Of a DNA stretch of 64,000 nt, positions 39,931 to 48,917 are shown piece after piece. The notes beneath the pieces were generated by a model. That model made no database searches, had not been told where the DNA came from, and saw only the letters and a list, made by a program, of their open reading frames with translations. The first letter of the stretch is position 1, and the number at the start of each line of letters is the position of its first letter. The stretch covers positions 26,533 to 90,532 of the forward strand of contig JAJVHZ010000026.1 of the NCBI GenBank assembly GCA_022072255.1, written 5' to 3'. A program made the translations under genes and the position numbers. This DNA comes from Gammaproteobacteria bacterium. Lineage in GTDB: Bacteria; Pseudomonadota; Gammaproteobacteria; JAJPIJ01.

Positions 39931-40662
39931 ATGGCGACCATCACCGACATACTGACGGCCTCACCCGAACGCCTGATCAATCTCCTGTACGGCGTCGCCG
40001 GCCGCTCCAGCCTCACGCCCAAGCAGCGCACACGACGTGTCGCCTACAAATTGGGGATGCGGTCAACGCAGGTCTTGTGCGGGATTGGATTCCACCCCGC
40101 GATCACGAAACTTCCGGACGTCATCGACGCGCTGGGCTATCGCAGCTACGAAGAACTGGCGCAGGAGCGCAACACCGCCTTCGTCGAGGACGTGTACGTC
40201 AAGCTGAGCATCGAGGACATCCTGGCGCTGTACGAGGCTATCAAGAACCAGTACGCGCTCATCGACATGATGCAATACCTGTTGCCACGACGGCTCGCGG
40301 GCATCGAACAGCACATCGAGACGACGGTCAATCCGCTGGTCATCGAGCGCTACAAGAAGGAGATGCACGCCATCTACGCCTCGGGCATTGCGCAGATCGA
40401 TTTCGCCGAGGCGCGCCTCAGCAACACGCACAGCGGATTTCGCGCGCTCATCAACGAGGTCGGCATCATCGTCGACACCAAGCTCATGCCGGTCGGAGAT
40501 ATTTTTTTCCGCGATACCGTGCTGCCGGAGGAAAAGCGCAAGCTCCTCAAGCGCGGCCTGGTGCCGCTGGACTTCGTGCGTGCACGCCTGGAGGACAGGA
40601 ACATCAGCGAGCGCGAACGGCTGGTCCTGGAAGAGCATCTCAACAGCTCGACGATACAGTAG
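39931..40662 (+). CDS. Protein of unknown function
   Basis: 243 residues that I cannot assign to a family. The composition is that of a soluble, largely helical protein without signal peptide or membrane segment. Notable stretches are LTPKQRTRRVAYKLGMRS near residue 30, VYVKLSIEDILALYEAIKNQYALIDMM around 90-115, a central Glu/His-rich helix and an N-terminal half with basic patches. Two charged helices end the protein (EEKRKLLKRGLVPLDFVRARLED). It lies 36 bp after the Sel1-SPOR gene and may be co-transcribed with it. No clear Shine-Dalgarno site precedes the ATG. Confidence 0.8.
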   Translation: MATITDILTASPERLINLLYGVAGRSSLTPKQRTRRVAYKLGMRSTQVLCGIGFHPAITKLPDVIDALGYRSYEELAQERNTAFVEDVYVKLSIEDILALYEAIKNQYALIDMMQYLLPRRLAGIEQHIETTVNPLVIERYKKEMHAIYASGIAQIDFAEARLSNTHSGFRALINEVGIIVDTKLMPVGDIFFRDTVLPEEKRKLLKRGLVPLDFVRARLEDRNISERERLVLEEHLNSSTIQ

Positions 40663-40972
40663 GGGTCCGGCAGGCGCGCACGAGCCCCGACCGGCCGAGC
40701 GTGTCGGCCTCCGCGCCCCGTCTCGTGGCACATGAGGTGTGCTCCATCCGCCGGCGATGCGAACCGTAACTCCATGCCCTGCACCGGCCATCGTGCCTCG
40801 TCACGAGCTGTGGAACGCTGAAATGCGGCGGCAACCCGTCGTGGCCGTCGCCGGCTTTCGAGTCAGCAGAAGGTACTCGGAATTGCGCGGCGACGCCAGG
40901 TTCCGGGTCGCACGGGCATCCCGGCCGGTGTCCGGATACCCGCGGAGGCGCGGCGATGGCATATGGGGCATA
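40663..40972. other. Intergenic region between unknown gene and tRNA-Thr
   Basis: No gene is supported in these 310 bases. The only pattern noted is a short tandem repeat GGCATATGG-GGCATATGG at 40958-40975, just touching the tRNA 3' end. No T-run terminator is seen. Confidence 0.5.
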
Positions 40973-41048
<76 letters not shown>

Positions 41049-41092
41049 AGTCTGAATACAGCCCGAGGGCTTGCGCCCGGAATGGCGCGCGG

Positions 41093-41503
41093 CTAAGCGG
41101 CGTGCGCGTTGCGGATCCGCACGATAACGTCGACCCCGTCGGCCACCGTGCCCGGCGGCAACTCTGGCAGCTTCGCGACACTGCATTCGGTCGCATCGAT
41201 ATCGGTCAGCGTGCCACTGTCCACGTTGTAAAAATGATGATGCGTGGACACGTTCGAGTCGTAGAAAACCTTGGTCGGGTCGACGATGACCTGCCTGAGC
41301 AGACCCTTCTCCGCGAACAGCCCCAAGGTGTTGTAGACCGTCGCCTTCGAGACCGCCGCGCCGTTCTGGTTCACCCGTGCCAGCACCTGATCGGCCGATA
41401 GATGCTGGTGACAGGACAGCATCAGGGCCGCGATCTCCATCCGCTGCGGAGTCGCGTGTATATCCTTTGCCTCGAGCAGCTTGCCAATCTCTTCCCGCAT
41501 CAT
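41093..41503 (-). CDS. Fur-family regulator, Irr/PerR-like branch
   Basis: 136 residues from the ATG at 41503, with GGAGGG 6 bases upstream. Winged-helix domain: TPQRMEIAALMLSCHQHLSADQVL, recognition helix VSKATVYNTLGLFAEKGLLRQV. The dimerisation domain has VSTHHHFYNVDSGTLTDID, the His-rich metal site of the family, but there is no C-terminal CxxC zinc pair as in classical Fur. The FYDSNVSTHHHFYN block recalls Irr- and PerR-type proteins rather than Fur. It could sense haem, iron or peroxide; the sequence does not decide. Confidence 0.88.
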   Translation of the reverse strand: MMREEIGKLLEAKDIHATPQRMEIAALMLSCHQHLSADQVLARVNQNGAAVSKATVYNTLGLFAEKGLLRQVIVDPTKVFYDSNVSTHHHFYNVDSGTLTDIDATECSVAKLPELPPGTVADGVDVIVRIRNAHAA

Positions 41504-41517
41504 GGTCGCCCTCCTGC

Positions 41518-41531
41518 TTGTACAAAGTATA
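41518..41531 (-). promoter_or_regulatory. Candidate promoter and palindrome of the Fur-family gene
   Basis: TATACT (-10, at 41526-41531 on the minus strand) directly followed by the 8-base palindrome TTGTACAA (41518-41525), 15 bases before the ATG. The palindrome lies at the expected transcription start and could be an autoregulatory site, though it is short. Confidence 0.4.
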
Positions 41532-41554
41532 ACCCGGCCACCGGAGCGACCCAA

Positions 41555-41875
41555 GTATGGACACGGCAGGCCTCACGCCTCCGTTTACCGGCGTGCGCCG
41601 CCCTGGCCTCCGACGCCGTCACGAAGGACCCTCGCCGGGGCGCCCTCCTCCAAGGCCGGTGCCCCGCCGCCACGGTCACCTGCCGATACGAACCAGTTCA
41701 CAGTATTGGCGCAGCGCGCGTCCGCTCATCGGCGGCTCGCCGCCGTCGGTCGACCCGGCATAGGCGGCCAGGACGGCCGCTGCTATACCTATGCTCACGG
41801 AACAATGTGGCATGGCCCGTGCCTGCCCGTTGCAGGGACCGGAGCCACCCGGCTGAAAGCGTACCGAGGACAGCA
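41555..41875. other. Divergent intergenic region before pilY1
   Basis: No gene is supported in these 321 bases between the Fur-family gene and pilY1. It must hold the pilin-operon promoter; the best candidate is the sigma54-like element at 41808-41823. No rho-independent terminator is seen. Confidence 0.5.
41808..41823 (+). promoter_or_regulatory. Sigma54-like promoter candidate for the minor-pilin operon
   Basis: TGGCATGGCCCGTGCC fits the -24/-12 pattern TGGCAYR-N4-TTGCW at the invariant GG and GC with correct 10-base spacing; two other positions differ from consensus. It lies about 53 bases before the pilY1 ATG. Sigma54 control of pilin genes is known in related bacteria, but this hit is from inspection only. 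Confidence 0.35.
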
Positions 41876-44800
41876 ATGAAGACGACCCGCACTGACGCAT
41901 CGAATACCGGCACCCACCGACTTCGCCACCTGGCCGTAGCCGCCATGGTCGGCACCGTTGCCGCCCTCTCGGCGCCGAATCTGGCACTGGCGACGACGGA
42001 CGATACCGAGGTGCTGATTGCCGGCGAGGCCACTCCGGAGCCGAACGCCACCAACAAGCCGCGGGTGCTGTTCATCCTCGACCGATCCGGCAGTATGGGT
42101 CAGACCGTCGCCGGCACCGGCGCGAATCGTCTCGAAAATATGAAGCGGGCACTGATCGGGCTGCCGCTCGCGAGCGGTGGCCGCGACAACTCCGGAATCT
42201 TCCGAAACGAAAAAATCTTCCAGGGCATCAATGCAGGCCTGCTGATATTCAGCGGCTTCCACAATCAGCAGCCGATAGCCTACCCGGTGACCGAGCTCAC
42301 TGCCTTGAACAGCACGGTGGAAGGCGGCACGGATGCGACCAAGACCGCACGCGACCGCATCGTGGAGCTGATCGAGGCCACGACCGCCAGCGGTGGCACA
42401 CCGATCGTACCGACACTCTATGAAGCGACCAGGTATTACAAGGGATTGAGCGTCGACCTTGGCTCACAGAGTGCCCAGTATCTCGGCCAGTCCCCCAATC
42501 AGGGGATCAGCCACGTTGCATCGCAGACGGGTGGGACCGTTGTGAATACCATCGGCGCCGCCGCCGGCTGCAACGCGCTGACCGGCGTCGGGTGCGAGTA
42601 CTATTCGGGCGCGCCTGTCTACAAGAGCCCCCTGGATATCGCACGACTTCCGGATGCAGCAGACGCGAGCATCCCTCAGAGCGAATTGGACGAACAGTGC
42701 AAGCAGGCCGACTACATAATCTTCCTGACCGACGGCGAGCCGACACATAATACCGCTGCCGTCCGTACCAACGTCCGGGCGATGACAGGCGATACGTCCT
42801 GCATTGACTACGCCGACAATGACTTCGAATGCGGTCGCGAAGTCGCCAGACATCTCTTCGAGACCGACTTGCGCCCGACCGTGGACGGCAAGCAGTACGC
42901 CATTCTTGACACCATCGGCTTCAATCTCACCGAGGCTGAGGCCCCTGGCGCGCAGGCATTCCTGGCGGACCTCGCCGCCGACGGCGGCGGCCAGACCTAC
43001 AGCGCCAATACGGCGAGCCAGCTGGTGGACGTGTTCCTTTCCATTCTCGGCGGCGCGCTGGACGAGTCGCGCTCCTTCAATCCCCCGGCCCTGACCGTCA
43101 ACTCCTTCAGCCCGCTGGAGAACCGCGACAACGTCTACGTCTCGCTGTTCAAACCCGCCATGACCCAGAACTGGCAGGGCAACCTCAAGAAATACAAGAT
43201 CTGTCTGCAGACCAATTGCACGGTTGGAAGCCAGACGGTGAACCAGGGCGAGTACTATTCCGCTGACGAGCAGCCGCTCCTCAACGCGAGCACGGGTCTC
43301 ATCGACAGCACCACGCAGAGCTTCTGGAGTCCGGCCGATCCCGATAACGGTGGCGATACCACAACCGGCGGCGCGCTTTCGCGCATGCCGCTTCCAGCCA
43401 ATCGCAACATTTACACCTTCACCGGCGCCTACTCCGGCAACGTCGCGACCGGCACGACGGACCTGAGCAACACGGTCAATCTCGTGGCCGCCGACGCCGT
43501 GGCGGGAACCATCACCAACCCCAGCCTCACCAACGCCATGCTCAATGTCGCCAGCGACACGGAGCGAAAGGCGCTCATCGACTGGATCCGTGGCGTTGAC
43601 GTGGACGACGAGGACGGGGATGCCGCAACCACCACGCGCCACATGATCGCCGACCCGCTGCACGCGCAGGCGGTGGTCGTGTCCTACGGCGGCGCCTCCA
43701 ACGCGCCGGTGGAGAAGGTCTTCCTGCCCACCAACGGCGGCGGCCTGCACATGTTCAACGCGGCCAGCATCGTCGGCCCGGCCTCCGAGCCGAAGGATAC
43801 GGCCAATGGCGGTGTCGAGGAGTGGATGTTCATCCCGCAGGAATTGCTGCCATTCCAGAAGGTCGTGCGCGCCAATACCAGCACGCCGGTCGGGGACCGC
43901 CTGTACGGTCTGGACTCCACGCCCGTGGTCTGGTTCAACGATCAGAACGGCGACGGCCGCATCGCGGCGGGCGGGGACGCGGCGGACGAGAACACGACGG
44001 CTGATACCGATGACTTCGTTGCCATGTTCCTCGGCCAGCGCGATGGTGGCACCCACTATTGGGGCCTGGAGCTCAATCCGGCCACGACCTGTGACGCGGC
44101 CTGCACGAGCGTGACCGTGAATCCGTCGCTGCTGTGGCGCATCACGGGCGGCGACGGCGCGACCGACGTCTCGGATCCCTTCCAGGCCCTGGCCAACACC
44201 TGGTCGGAGCCGAAGAAGACCCGGGTGCGCACTGGCTCAAGCGAGACCTCCACGCACGCACTCATCTTCGGCGGCGGCAACATCTATGAGCTGAATGATC
44301 AGTTCGGTAACGAGACGGTCGATGTGAACGGCGACAGCACCAACAACCGTGGCAACATCGTTTATGTCGTAGACGCTACCAACGGCAGCCTCATCACCTC
44401 CATCGGCGGCGTGGGCACCAACGCCAAGCTGAAGGTGGTCGGAATGAACTATCCCATCCCCTCCAACATCGCCATTCTGGATACGGACGGGGACAGCAAT
44501 ACCGACCGACTGTACTTCGGCGACCTCGGAGGCAACGTGTGGCGCGTCGATCTCAAGCGCACGCTGACCTCGAGCTCGACAGGCACGGACGTTGGATTGG
44601 CCGCCAAGCTTGCGGATCTCAATCCCACCAGCAACGCCGGCGCCGCGCCGGTGCCGCTTGAGGCGGACACGCGTGCGTTCTATTTCGAACCGACCATCGT
44701 GCAGGCCAATGAACTGACCTTCAGCGATCCGAGCAAGCCGCGCTATGATCTGGTGCTGATAGGCAGCGGTCACCGCAATCATCCCAAGGATGAGGTCGTG

Positions 44801-45427
44801 CTCAACAGCTTCTTTGCCATCCGGGACTACGCGGCCGGAACGCTGGACGCCGACGCCGACGGGGTGGTGGATTCCACCTACGTCACCGTCACCGGCGATC
44901 AGAGCGGCCCCACCGATCCGAACGGCCTCACTGTCATCACTCCGTCCGATCTCGTGCCGTCGGAGATCAATCCATCCACCGGGGAACCGACTTTCAGCGC
45001 CTCGCAACTCGTGGTACTCGAGGCGCTCCAGGCCGGCCGAGGGTGGCGGCTGGCTCTCACGAATACCGGCGAAAAGGTGGTCGGGCGGGCGCGCGCATTG
45101 GCCGGAACGCTGCTCTTCACCACGTTCGCGCCATTGACCGGCGAGGCGACCAATGCCTGCACGCCGCAGGAGGGCATCAACCGCACCTACAAGCTGAATC
45201 TCTACAGTGGCGCGGCATTCGCCACCTACGACACCTCGGGCCAGAATCCCACTTACAATCCGACCGGCGTGGCGGTGACGACCTCGGGCGGAATTGGCTC
45301 GACTCCGCAACTCGCCTTCGGCGACGGTACGGTGACGGCGATAACCGGCGGACCGCAATCCATCAGCGAGTCCATCGAATTGGCCGAGAGCGAGCTGTGG
45401 CGCCGGACATACTGGTATGAGCAGTAG
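41876..45427 (+). CDS. pilY1: Type IV pilus tip adhesin/assembly protein PilY1 with VWA domain
   Basis: 1183 residues from the ATG at 41876. A signal peptide (about residues 1-39, cleaved near LALA/TT) precedes a von Willebrand A domain with the MIDAS motif LFILDRSGSMG at about residues 63-73. The C-terminal half is the PilY1 beta-propeller, with the calcium-loop-like DTDGDSNTDRLYFGDLGGNVWRVDL and Asp/Asn-rich runs (DQNGDGRIAAGGD; DVDDEDGDAA). It acts at the pilus tip in adhesion, surface sensing and retraction control. It is placed first in the operon, before fimT, unlike the usual order. Confidence 0.93.
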   Translation: MKTTRTDASNTGTHRLRHLAVAAMVGTVAALSAPNLALATTDDTEVLIAGEATPEPNATNKPRVLFILDRSGSMGQTVAGTGANRLENMKRALIGLPLASGGRDNSGIFRNEKIFQGINAGLLIFSGFHNQQPIAYPVTELTALNSTVEGGTDATKTARDRIVELIEATTASGGTPIVPTLYEATRYYKGLSVDLGSQSAQYLGQSPNQGISHVASQTGGTVVNTIGAAAGCNALTGVGCEYYSGAPVYKSPLDIARLPDAADASIPQSELDEQCKQADYIIFLTDGEPTHNTAAVRTNVRAMTGDTSCIDYADNDFECGREVARHLFETDLRPTVDGKQYAILDTIGFNLTEAEAPGAQAFLADLAADGGGQTYSANTASQLVDVFLSILGGALDESRSFNPPALTVNSFSPLENRDNVYVSLFKPAMTQNWQGNLKKYKICLQTNCTVGSQTVNQGEYYSADEQPLLNASTGLIDSTTQSFWSPADPDNGGDTTTGGALSRMPLPANRNIYTFTGAYSGNVATGTTDLSNTVNLVAADAVAGTITNPSLTNAMLNVASDTERKALIDWIRGVDVDDEDGDAATTTRHMIADPLHAQAVVVSYGGASNAPVEKVFLPTNGGGLHMFNAASIVGPASEPKDTANGGVEEWMFIPQELLPFQKVVRANTSTPVGDRLYGLDSTPVVWFNDQNGDGRIAAGGDAADENTTADTDDFVAMFLGQRDGGTHYWGLELNPATTCDAACTSVTVNPSLLWRITGGDGATDVSDPFQALANTWSEPKKTRVRTGSSETSTHALIFGGGNIYELNDQFGNETVDVNGDSTNNRGNIVYVVDATNGSLITSIGGVGTNAKLKVVGMNYPIPSNIAILDTDGDSNTDRLYFGDLGGNVWRVDLKRTLTSSSTGTDVGLAAKLADLNPTSNAGAAPVPLEADTRAFYFEPTIVQANELTFSDPSKPRYDLVLIGSGHRNHPKDEVVLNSFFAIRDYAAGTLDADADGVVDSTYVTVTGDQSGPTDPNGLTVITPSDLVPSEINPSTGEPTFSASQLVVLEALQAGRGWRLALTNTGEKVVGRARALAGTLLFTTFAPLTGEATNACTPQEGINRTYKLNLYSGAAFATYDTSGQNPTYNPTGVAVTTSGGIGSTPQLAFGDGTVTAITGGPQSISESIELAESELWRRTYWYEQ

Positions 45428-45473
45428 GCTGGCGCCGATGGCACAATACGCGCGAATCCAGGGGAGAGGGGCC

Positions 45474-46004
45474 ATGATCACGCGCTGGAGATTGGGCGGC
45501 TTCACGATCGTCGAGTTGATGATCACGATCCTCGTGCTTGCGGTGCTGATCTCTCTCGGCGCGCCAAATCTGCAACAGATGATCATCAACAATCGGCTCA
45601 CCACCGAGGTCAACTCGCTGGTCGCCGGACTGCAGTACGCCCGTAGCGAGGCATTGCGGCGCAATGAGGTTGTAACAATAGGCGCAGCCAGCACGGATTG
45701 GAGCAACGGTTGGAGCGTGTGGCTCGATACCGACGCGGATAACGCCGTCGACGGAACGGAAACCCTGTTGCGGGCCCAGAGTGCGCAGGCTTCCGGCTAC
45801 ACCATCAAGCCGCCGAGCTCGGTGACCACCTCGCCGGCGGCATTGCGTTTCAATCCCAACGGCACCGTGGCCAATGCCTCGCCGCTGATCACGGAAGTGT
45901 GCAAGTCCGGGGTTGTCGGCCGTGTCGTCACCGTCTCGCTGGTCGGCCAGGTGCAGACCAGCAACATCAAGGACTCCTCGAACAACGACGTGAAATGCCC
46001 ATGA
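45474..46004 (+). CDS. fimT: Type IV minor pilin FimT/FimU (GspH-like)
   Basis: 176 residues from the ATG at 45474, chosen for its strong GGGGAGAGGGG ribosome site; ATGs at 45417 and 45438 in frame lack one. Prepilin signal LGGFTIVELMITILVLAVLISLGAPN with cleavage after Gly-Gly and Glu at +5. The helical part QYARSEALRRNEVV is the FimT/GspH signature. It lies 46 bp after pilY1 and its stop overlaps the pilV start (ATGA). Confidence 0.92.
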   Translation: MITRWRLGGFTIVELMITILVLAVLISLGAPNLQQMIINNRLTTEVNSLVAGLQYARSEALRRNEVVTIGAASTDWSNGWSVWLDTDADNAVDGTETLLRAQSAQASGYTIKPPSSVTTSPAALRFNPNGTVANASPLITEVCKSGVVGRVVTVSLVGQVQTSNIKDSSNNDVKCP

Positions 46005-46540
46005 AACAGACCTCCTACCGCTTCCCGACCTGCGTATCGCCCGCACCGGGCGGGGTCCATCAGCGCGGTTTCACGTTGCTCGAGGTGCTGATTGCCCTGG
46101 TGGTGCTGGCCGTCGGCATGCTCGGCATCGCCGCCCTGCAGGCGCGCGGCATGCAGTACAACACCGATGCCTATGCCCGCACCCAGGCCACCATCCTCGC
46201 CTACGACATGATCGATCGCATGCGTACGCGCTCCTATCCCCTCAGCAACGACCCGGACAAGAACAAGCTGGAGGACGCCATGCAGCTCTACACCACCACT
46301 GCCGCCAATAACGACGGCGCGTGTGACACCACCAGCACGGCGGTGGCGGAGGAGCTCGAGTGCTGGCAGCTGGAAGTCGATCGCACGCTCCCCGGAGGGA
46401 CGAATGGTACGGTCACCTGCAACCCCTGCAACGACGATGGCAATCCCAACAACGATATCTATCAGGTGACGTTGAGCTGGGTGAATCGCGCCGCCGCGGG
46501 CGCGCCGGCCACTCCCGTGATGGTCTCCTTCCAACCGTGA
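46001..46540 (+). CDS. pilV: Type IV minor pilin PilV
   Basis: 179 residues. The prepilin signal QRGFTLLEVLIALVVLAVGMLGIAALQARGMQYN is typical of PilV, including the LGIAALQ continuation. The body carries several Cys pairs (CDTTST, CWQLEVD, CNPCNDD) suited to disulfides in the periplasm. Its start codon overlaps the fimT stop. Confidence 0.92.
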   Translation: MKQTSYRFPTCVSPAPGGVHQRGFTLLEVLIALVVLAVGMLGIAALQARGMQYNTDAYARTQATILAYDMIDRMRTRSYPLSNDPDKNKLEDAMQLYTTTAANNDGACDTTSTAVAEELECWQLEVDRTLPGGTNGTVTCNPCNDDGNPNNDIYQVTLSWVNRAAAGAPATPVMVSFQP

Positions 46541-46551
46541 GCGCCCGTGCC

Positions 46552-47772
46552 ATGACGATGCAATCCAGAATGCAACTTGGCTTCAGTCTCGTCGAACTCA
46601 TGGTGGCCATGGCCATCGGCATATTCCTGATGTTCGGCGCGGTGACCGTGTTCACGAATAGCAAGCGAACATACAACGAAAATGAAATTTCCTCGCGCCT
46701 GCAGGAGAACCTGCGGTTTGCCAGCGAGATACTGACGCACGACGTCCGCATGGCGGGCTACTACGGCTGTGCCAATACCGACGTCCCGACCACCGCCGCC
46801 AGCCCGACCAAGCTGCACAGCGCCATTCCCGCGGCACTGATCACCAACGCCAATCACATCCTCGATCTCACCGGCGGGGGTATCGAGGGCTGGGAGGGCA
46901 GTACCGCGACCGCAGAGTGGCTCCCGAGTGGGCTCGACATCTCCGCCTGGATCACCGCGCCGGTGGCGTCAGATACCGCCATGTCGGCCGCGACTTTCGG
47001 CGCCCCTATATCCACCGGGAGTCCCGACGCCATTCTCATTCGACACGCTGGCGGCGTGCACTGGGAAGTGACCGCGCAGATGGCGAACCTGACCAGCGCC
47101 GTCAGCATCGACAATACCCCCGTCAATGGCGTGGCAGTCAATACGGGCGATCTTGTTTCCGTTTCGAACTGCAACTCCGCAGACGTGTTCCGCGTCGCCA
47201 GCCAAGGTTCGACTTCCGTGACGCCGGTGAGCGGCACCAAGGTGAACACTGAGTATGGCGAAAAGAAGACCTTCACCAGCGATGCCGGCACCACCGTCGA
47301 ATACGCGACCTCGAGACTCTCGAAGTTCGCACCGGTCGCATATTACATAGGGCTGGGCTGCATGGATCCGGACACTGACAGCGACACGGCGACCTGCGCG
47401 AATACCGGACCCGCCCTGTTCAGGCAGATCTGGGACTCATCCTCCGGAAGCGTCATCCGCCAGCAATTGCTGGCCGGCATCGAGAACATGCAGATCACCT
47501 ATGGCATCGATACCAGCGGCGACCGCGTACCGGATGCTTACGTGCGCGCCGACGACGCCAGCCTTGGCACCGCGGCGAACTGGGACAGCCAGGTGGTGAG
47601 CGTGCGCATCGGTCTGTTGGCGCGCACCGAGCTCCCGCGCTCTCTGCAGCCGGACACGCGGGTGTATACGCTCAACGATACCGACCTGTTTGGCGGCGCC
47701 GCACCGAACGACACACACACCCGACGCTTGCTGGTGGCGACCGTGGCGCTGCGCAACACGAATCAACGATAG
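46552..47772 (+). CDS. pilW: Type IV minor pilin PilW
   Basis: 406 residues from the ATG at 46552; a GTG at 46537 overlaps the pilV stop and could also be used, adding five residues. Prepilin-like signal QLGFSLVELMVAMAIGIFLMFGAVTVFTNSKR with Glu at +5. The helical region RLQENLRFASEILTHDVRMAGYYGC is conserved in PilW. The long C-terminal domain ends VATVALRNTNQR. It supports pilus tip assembly with PilV, PilX and PilY1. Confidence 0.9.
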   Translation: MTMQSRMQLGFSLVELMVAMAIGIFLMFGAVTVFTNSKRTYNENEISSRLQENLRFASEILTHDVRMAGYYGCANTDVPTTAASPTKLHSAIPAALITNANHILDLTGGGIEGWEGSTATAEWLPSGLDISAWITAPVASDTAMSAATFGAPISTGSPDAILIRHAGGVHWEVTAQMANLTSAVSIDNTPVNGVAVNTGDLVSVSNCNSADVFRVASQGSTSVTPVSGTKVNTEYGEKKTFTSDAGTTVEYATSRLSKFAPVAYYIGLGCMDPDTDSDTATCANTGPALFRQIWDSSSGSVIRQQLLAGIENMQITYGIDTSGDRVPDAYVRADDASLGTAANWDSQVVSVRIGLLARTELPRSLQPDTRVYTLNDTDLFGGAAPNDTHTRRLLVATVALRNTNQR

Positions 47773-47811
47773 GCGACACCGGCCCGGATACCGTCAGGAG
47801 ACCAACCACCC

Positions 47812-48348
47812 ATGACGACTCACCCGCATCCATTCTCCATGCCGCGCCAGCGCGGAGCGGCGCTCGTGATCGCGCTAATCCTGCTGCTCGTCATGACCCT
47901 GCTGGGCGTGGCGGCGCTCAGAACGACGACCCTGGAGGAACGCATGGCCGCCAACAGCCAGGAGCGCAACAGGGCGTTCCAGGCGGCGGAGTCCGGATTG
48001 ACGCAAGGTCTGCTCGCGATGCTGCCGAATGCCGCGCTCTCGTCGCTCATCTTCAATCCGCCCTCAAGTGGCTCGCAGATGCTGAATAACGATGCAGGCG
48101 CCACCACCCGTTCGGGCGCCGTCATCACCGGCGAATTCGTCGACTCCGGCCCGGTCCCGGTTGGTTCCGGCACCGAGGCAAACCAGGGGACCAATATCGC
48201 GGCCTACTACTTCAACGTGACCAGCACCGGCGGCAACAACATGACCGCCGGCGCCGATGGCCTGGCCAATGGAACTGCAGCGGGGAACAATGCCGAGGCC
48301 ATACTGAATCAGGGCACCTGGAAGCCCGGGGCGGCGCTGAACAACTAG
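47812..48348 (+). CDS. pilX: Type IV minor pilin PilX
   Basis: 178 residues. The PilX-type N-terminus [41 protein letters not shown] lacks the usual +5 Glu and continues into a long helix, as in PilX/GspK-like proteins. The remainder is a Ser/Gly/Asn-rich globular domain. It follows pilW by 39 bp. Confidence 0.88.
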   Translation: MTTHPHPFSMPRQRGAALVIALILLLVMTLLGVAALRTTTLEERMAANSQERNRAFQAAESGLTQGLLAMLPNAALSSLIFNPPSSGSQMLNNDAGATTRSGAVITGEFVDSGPVPVGSGTEANQGTNIAAYYFNVTSTGGNNMTAGADGLANGTAAGNNAEAILNQGTWKPGAALNN

Positions 48349-48427
48349 CGCCGGGCCGCGGCCACCGACGACACCCCGACAGAACCGTTCGCGGACACAA
48401 TCTCGGACTCTAACCGGAGCGAAACCG

Positions 48428-48886
48428 ATGCGAGGAAACCACGCTACGCACCGCAGGCAACGCGGCATAACCCTGATCGAGCTGATGATCGTCGTTGCGG
48501 TCATCGCCATCCTCGCCGCCATCGGCTATCCGTCCTATCGCGACTATGTACGCCGCTCCCACCGCGCCGAGGGCAAGAGCGAGTTGATGAATGCCGCGGC
48601 CCTGCAGGAGAAGTTCTTCTCGAACAACAACACCTACACCACGGACATGACTGCTCTGGGTCTGGACAATACCGATCCGGCTGTTACGGAGAGAGGCTTC
48701 TATTCCATAGACGCGGCGGACTGTGGCGCGGGAGGAACAATCGCGACCTGTTACGTCCTGACCGCGACGGCGCAGGGTGGTCAAAGCGACGACAGCAAAT
48801 GCACGTCGATGACCATCGACAGCCAAGGCACCAAGGGCGGGGCCGGTGCGCAGTGCAACTGCGCAACGGCCGCTACCTGCTGGTAA
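48428..48886 (+). CDS. pilE: Type IV pilin PilE (minor pilin of the operon)
   Basis: 152 residues. Prepilin signal [36 protein letters not shown] with cleavage after Gly and Glu at +5; the C-terminal domain has four Cys, including CNCATAATC near the end. Its size and position at the end of the fimT-pilV-pilW-pilX cluster fit the minor pilin PilE of gammaproteobacteria rather than a major pilin. It converges on ispH, 31 bp apart. Confidence 0.9.
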   Translation: MRGNHATHRRQRGITLIELMIVVAVIAILAAIGYPSYRDYVRRSHRAEGKSELMNAAALQEKFFSNNNTYTTDMTALGLDNTDPAVTERGFYSIDAADCGAGGTIATCYVLTATAQGGQSDDSKCTSMTIDSQGTKGGAGAQCNCATAATCW

Positions 48887-48917
48887 ACGCTACGGGGGAA
48901 AGCCGGCAGGCGATTGC

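Noticed and set aside
42464..44056. A 530-codon open frame on the minus strand inside pilY1
   Set aside because: No motif, no ribosome site; the plus strand encodes the VWA and beta-propeller domains.
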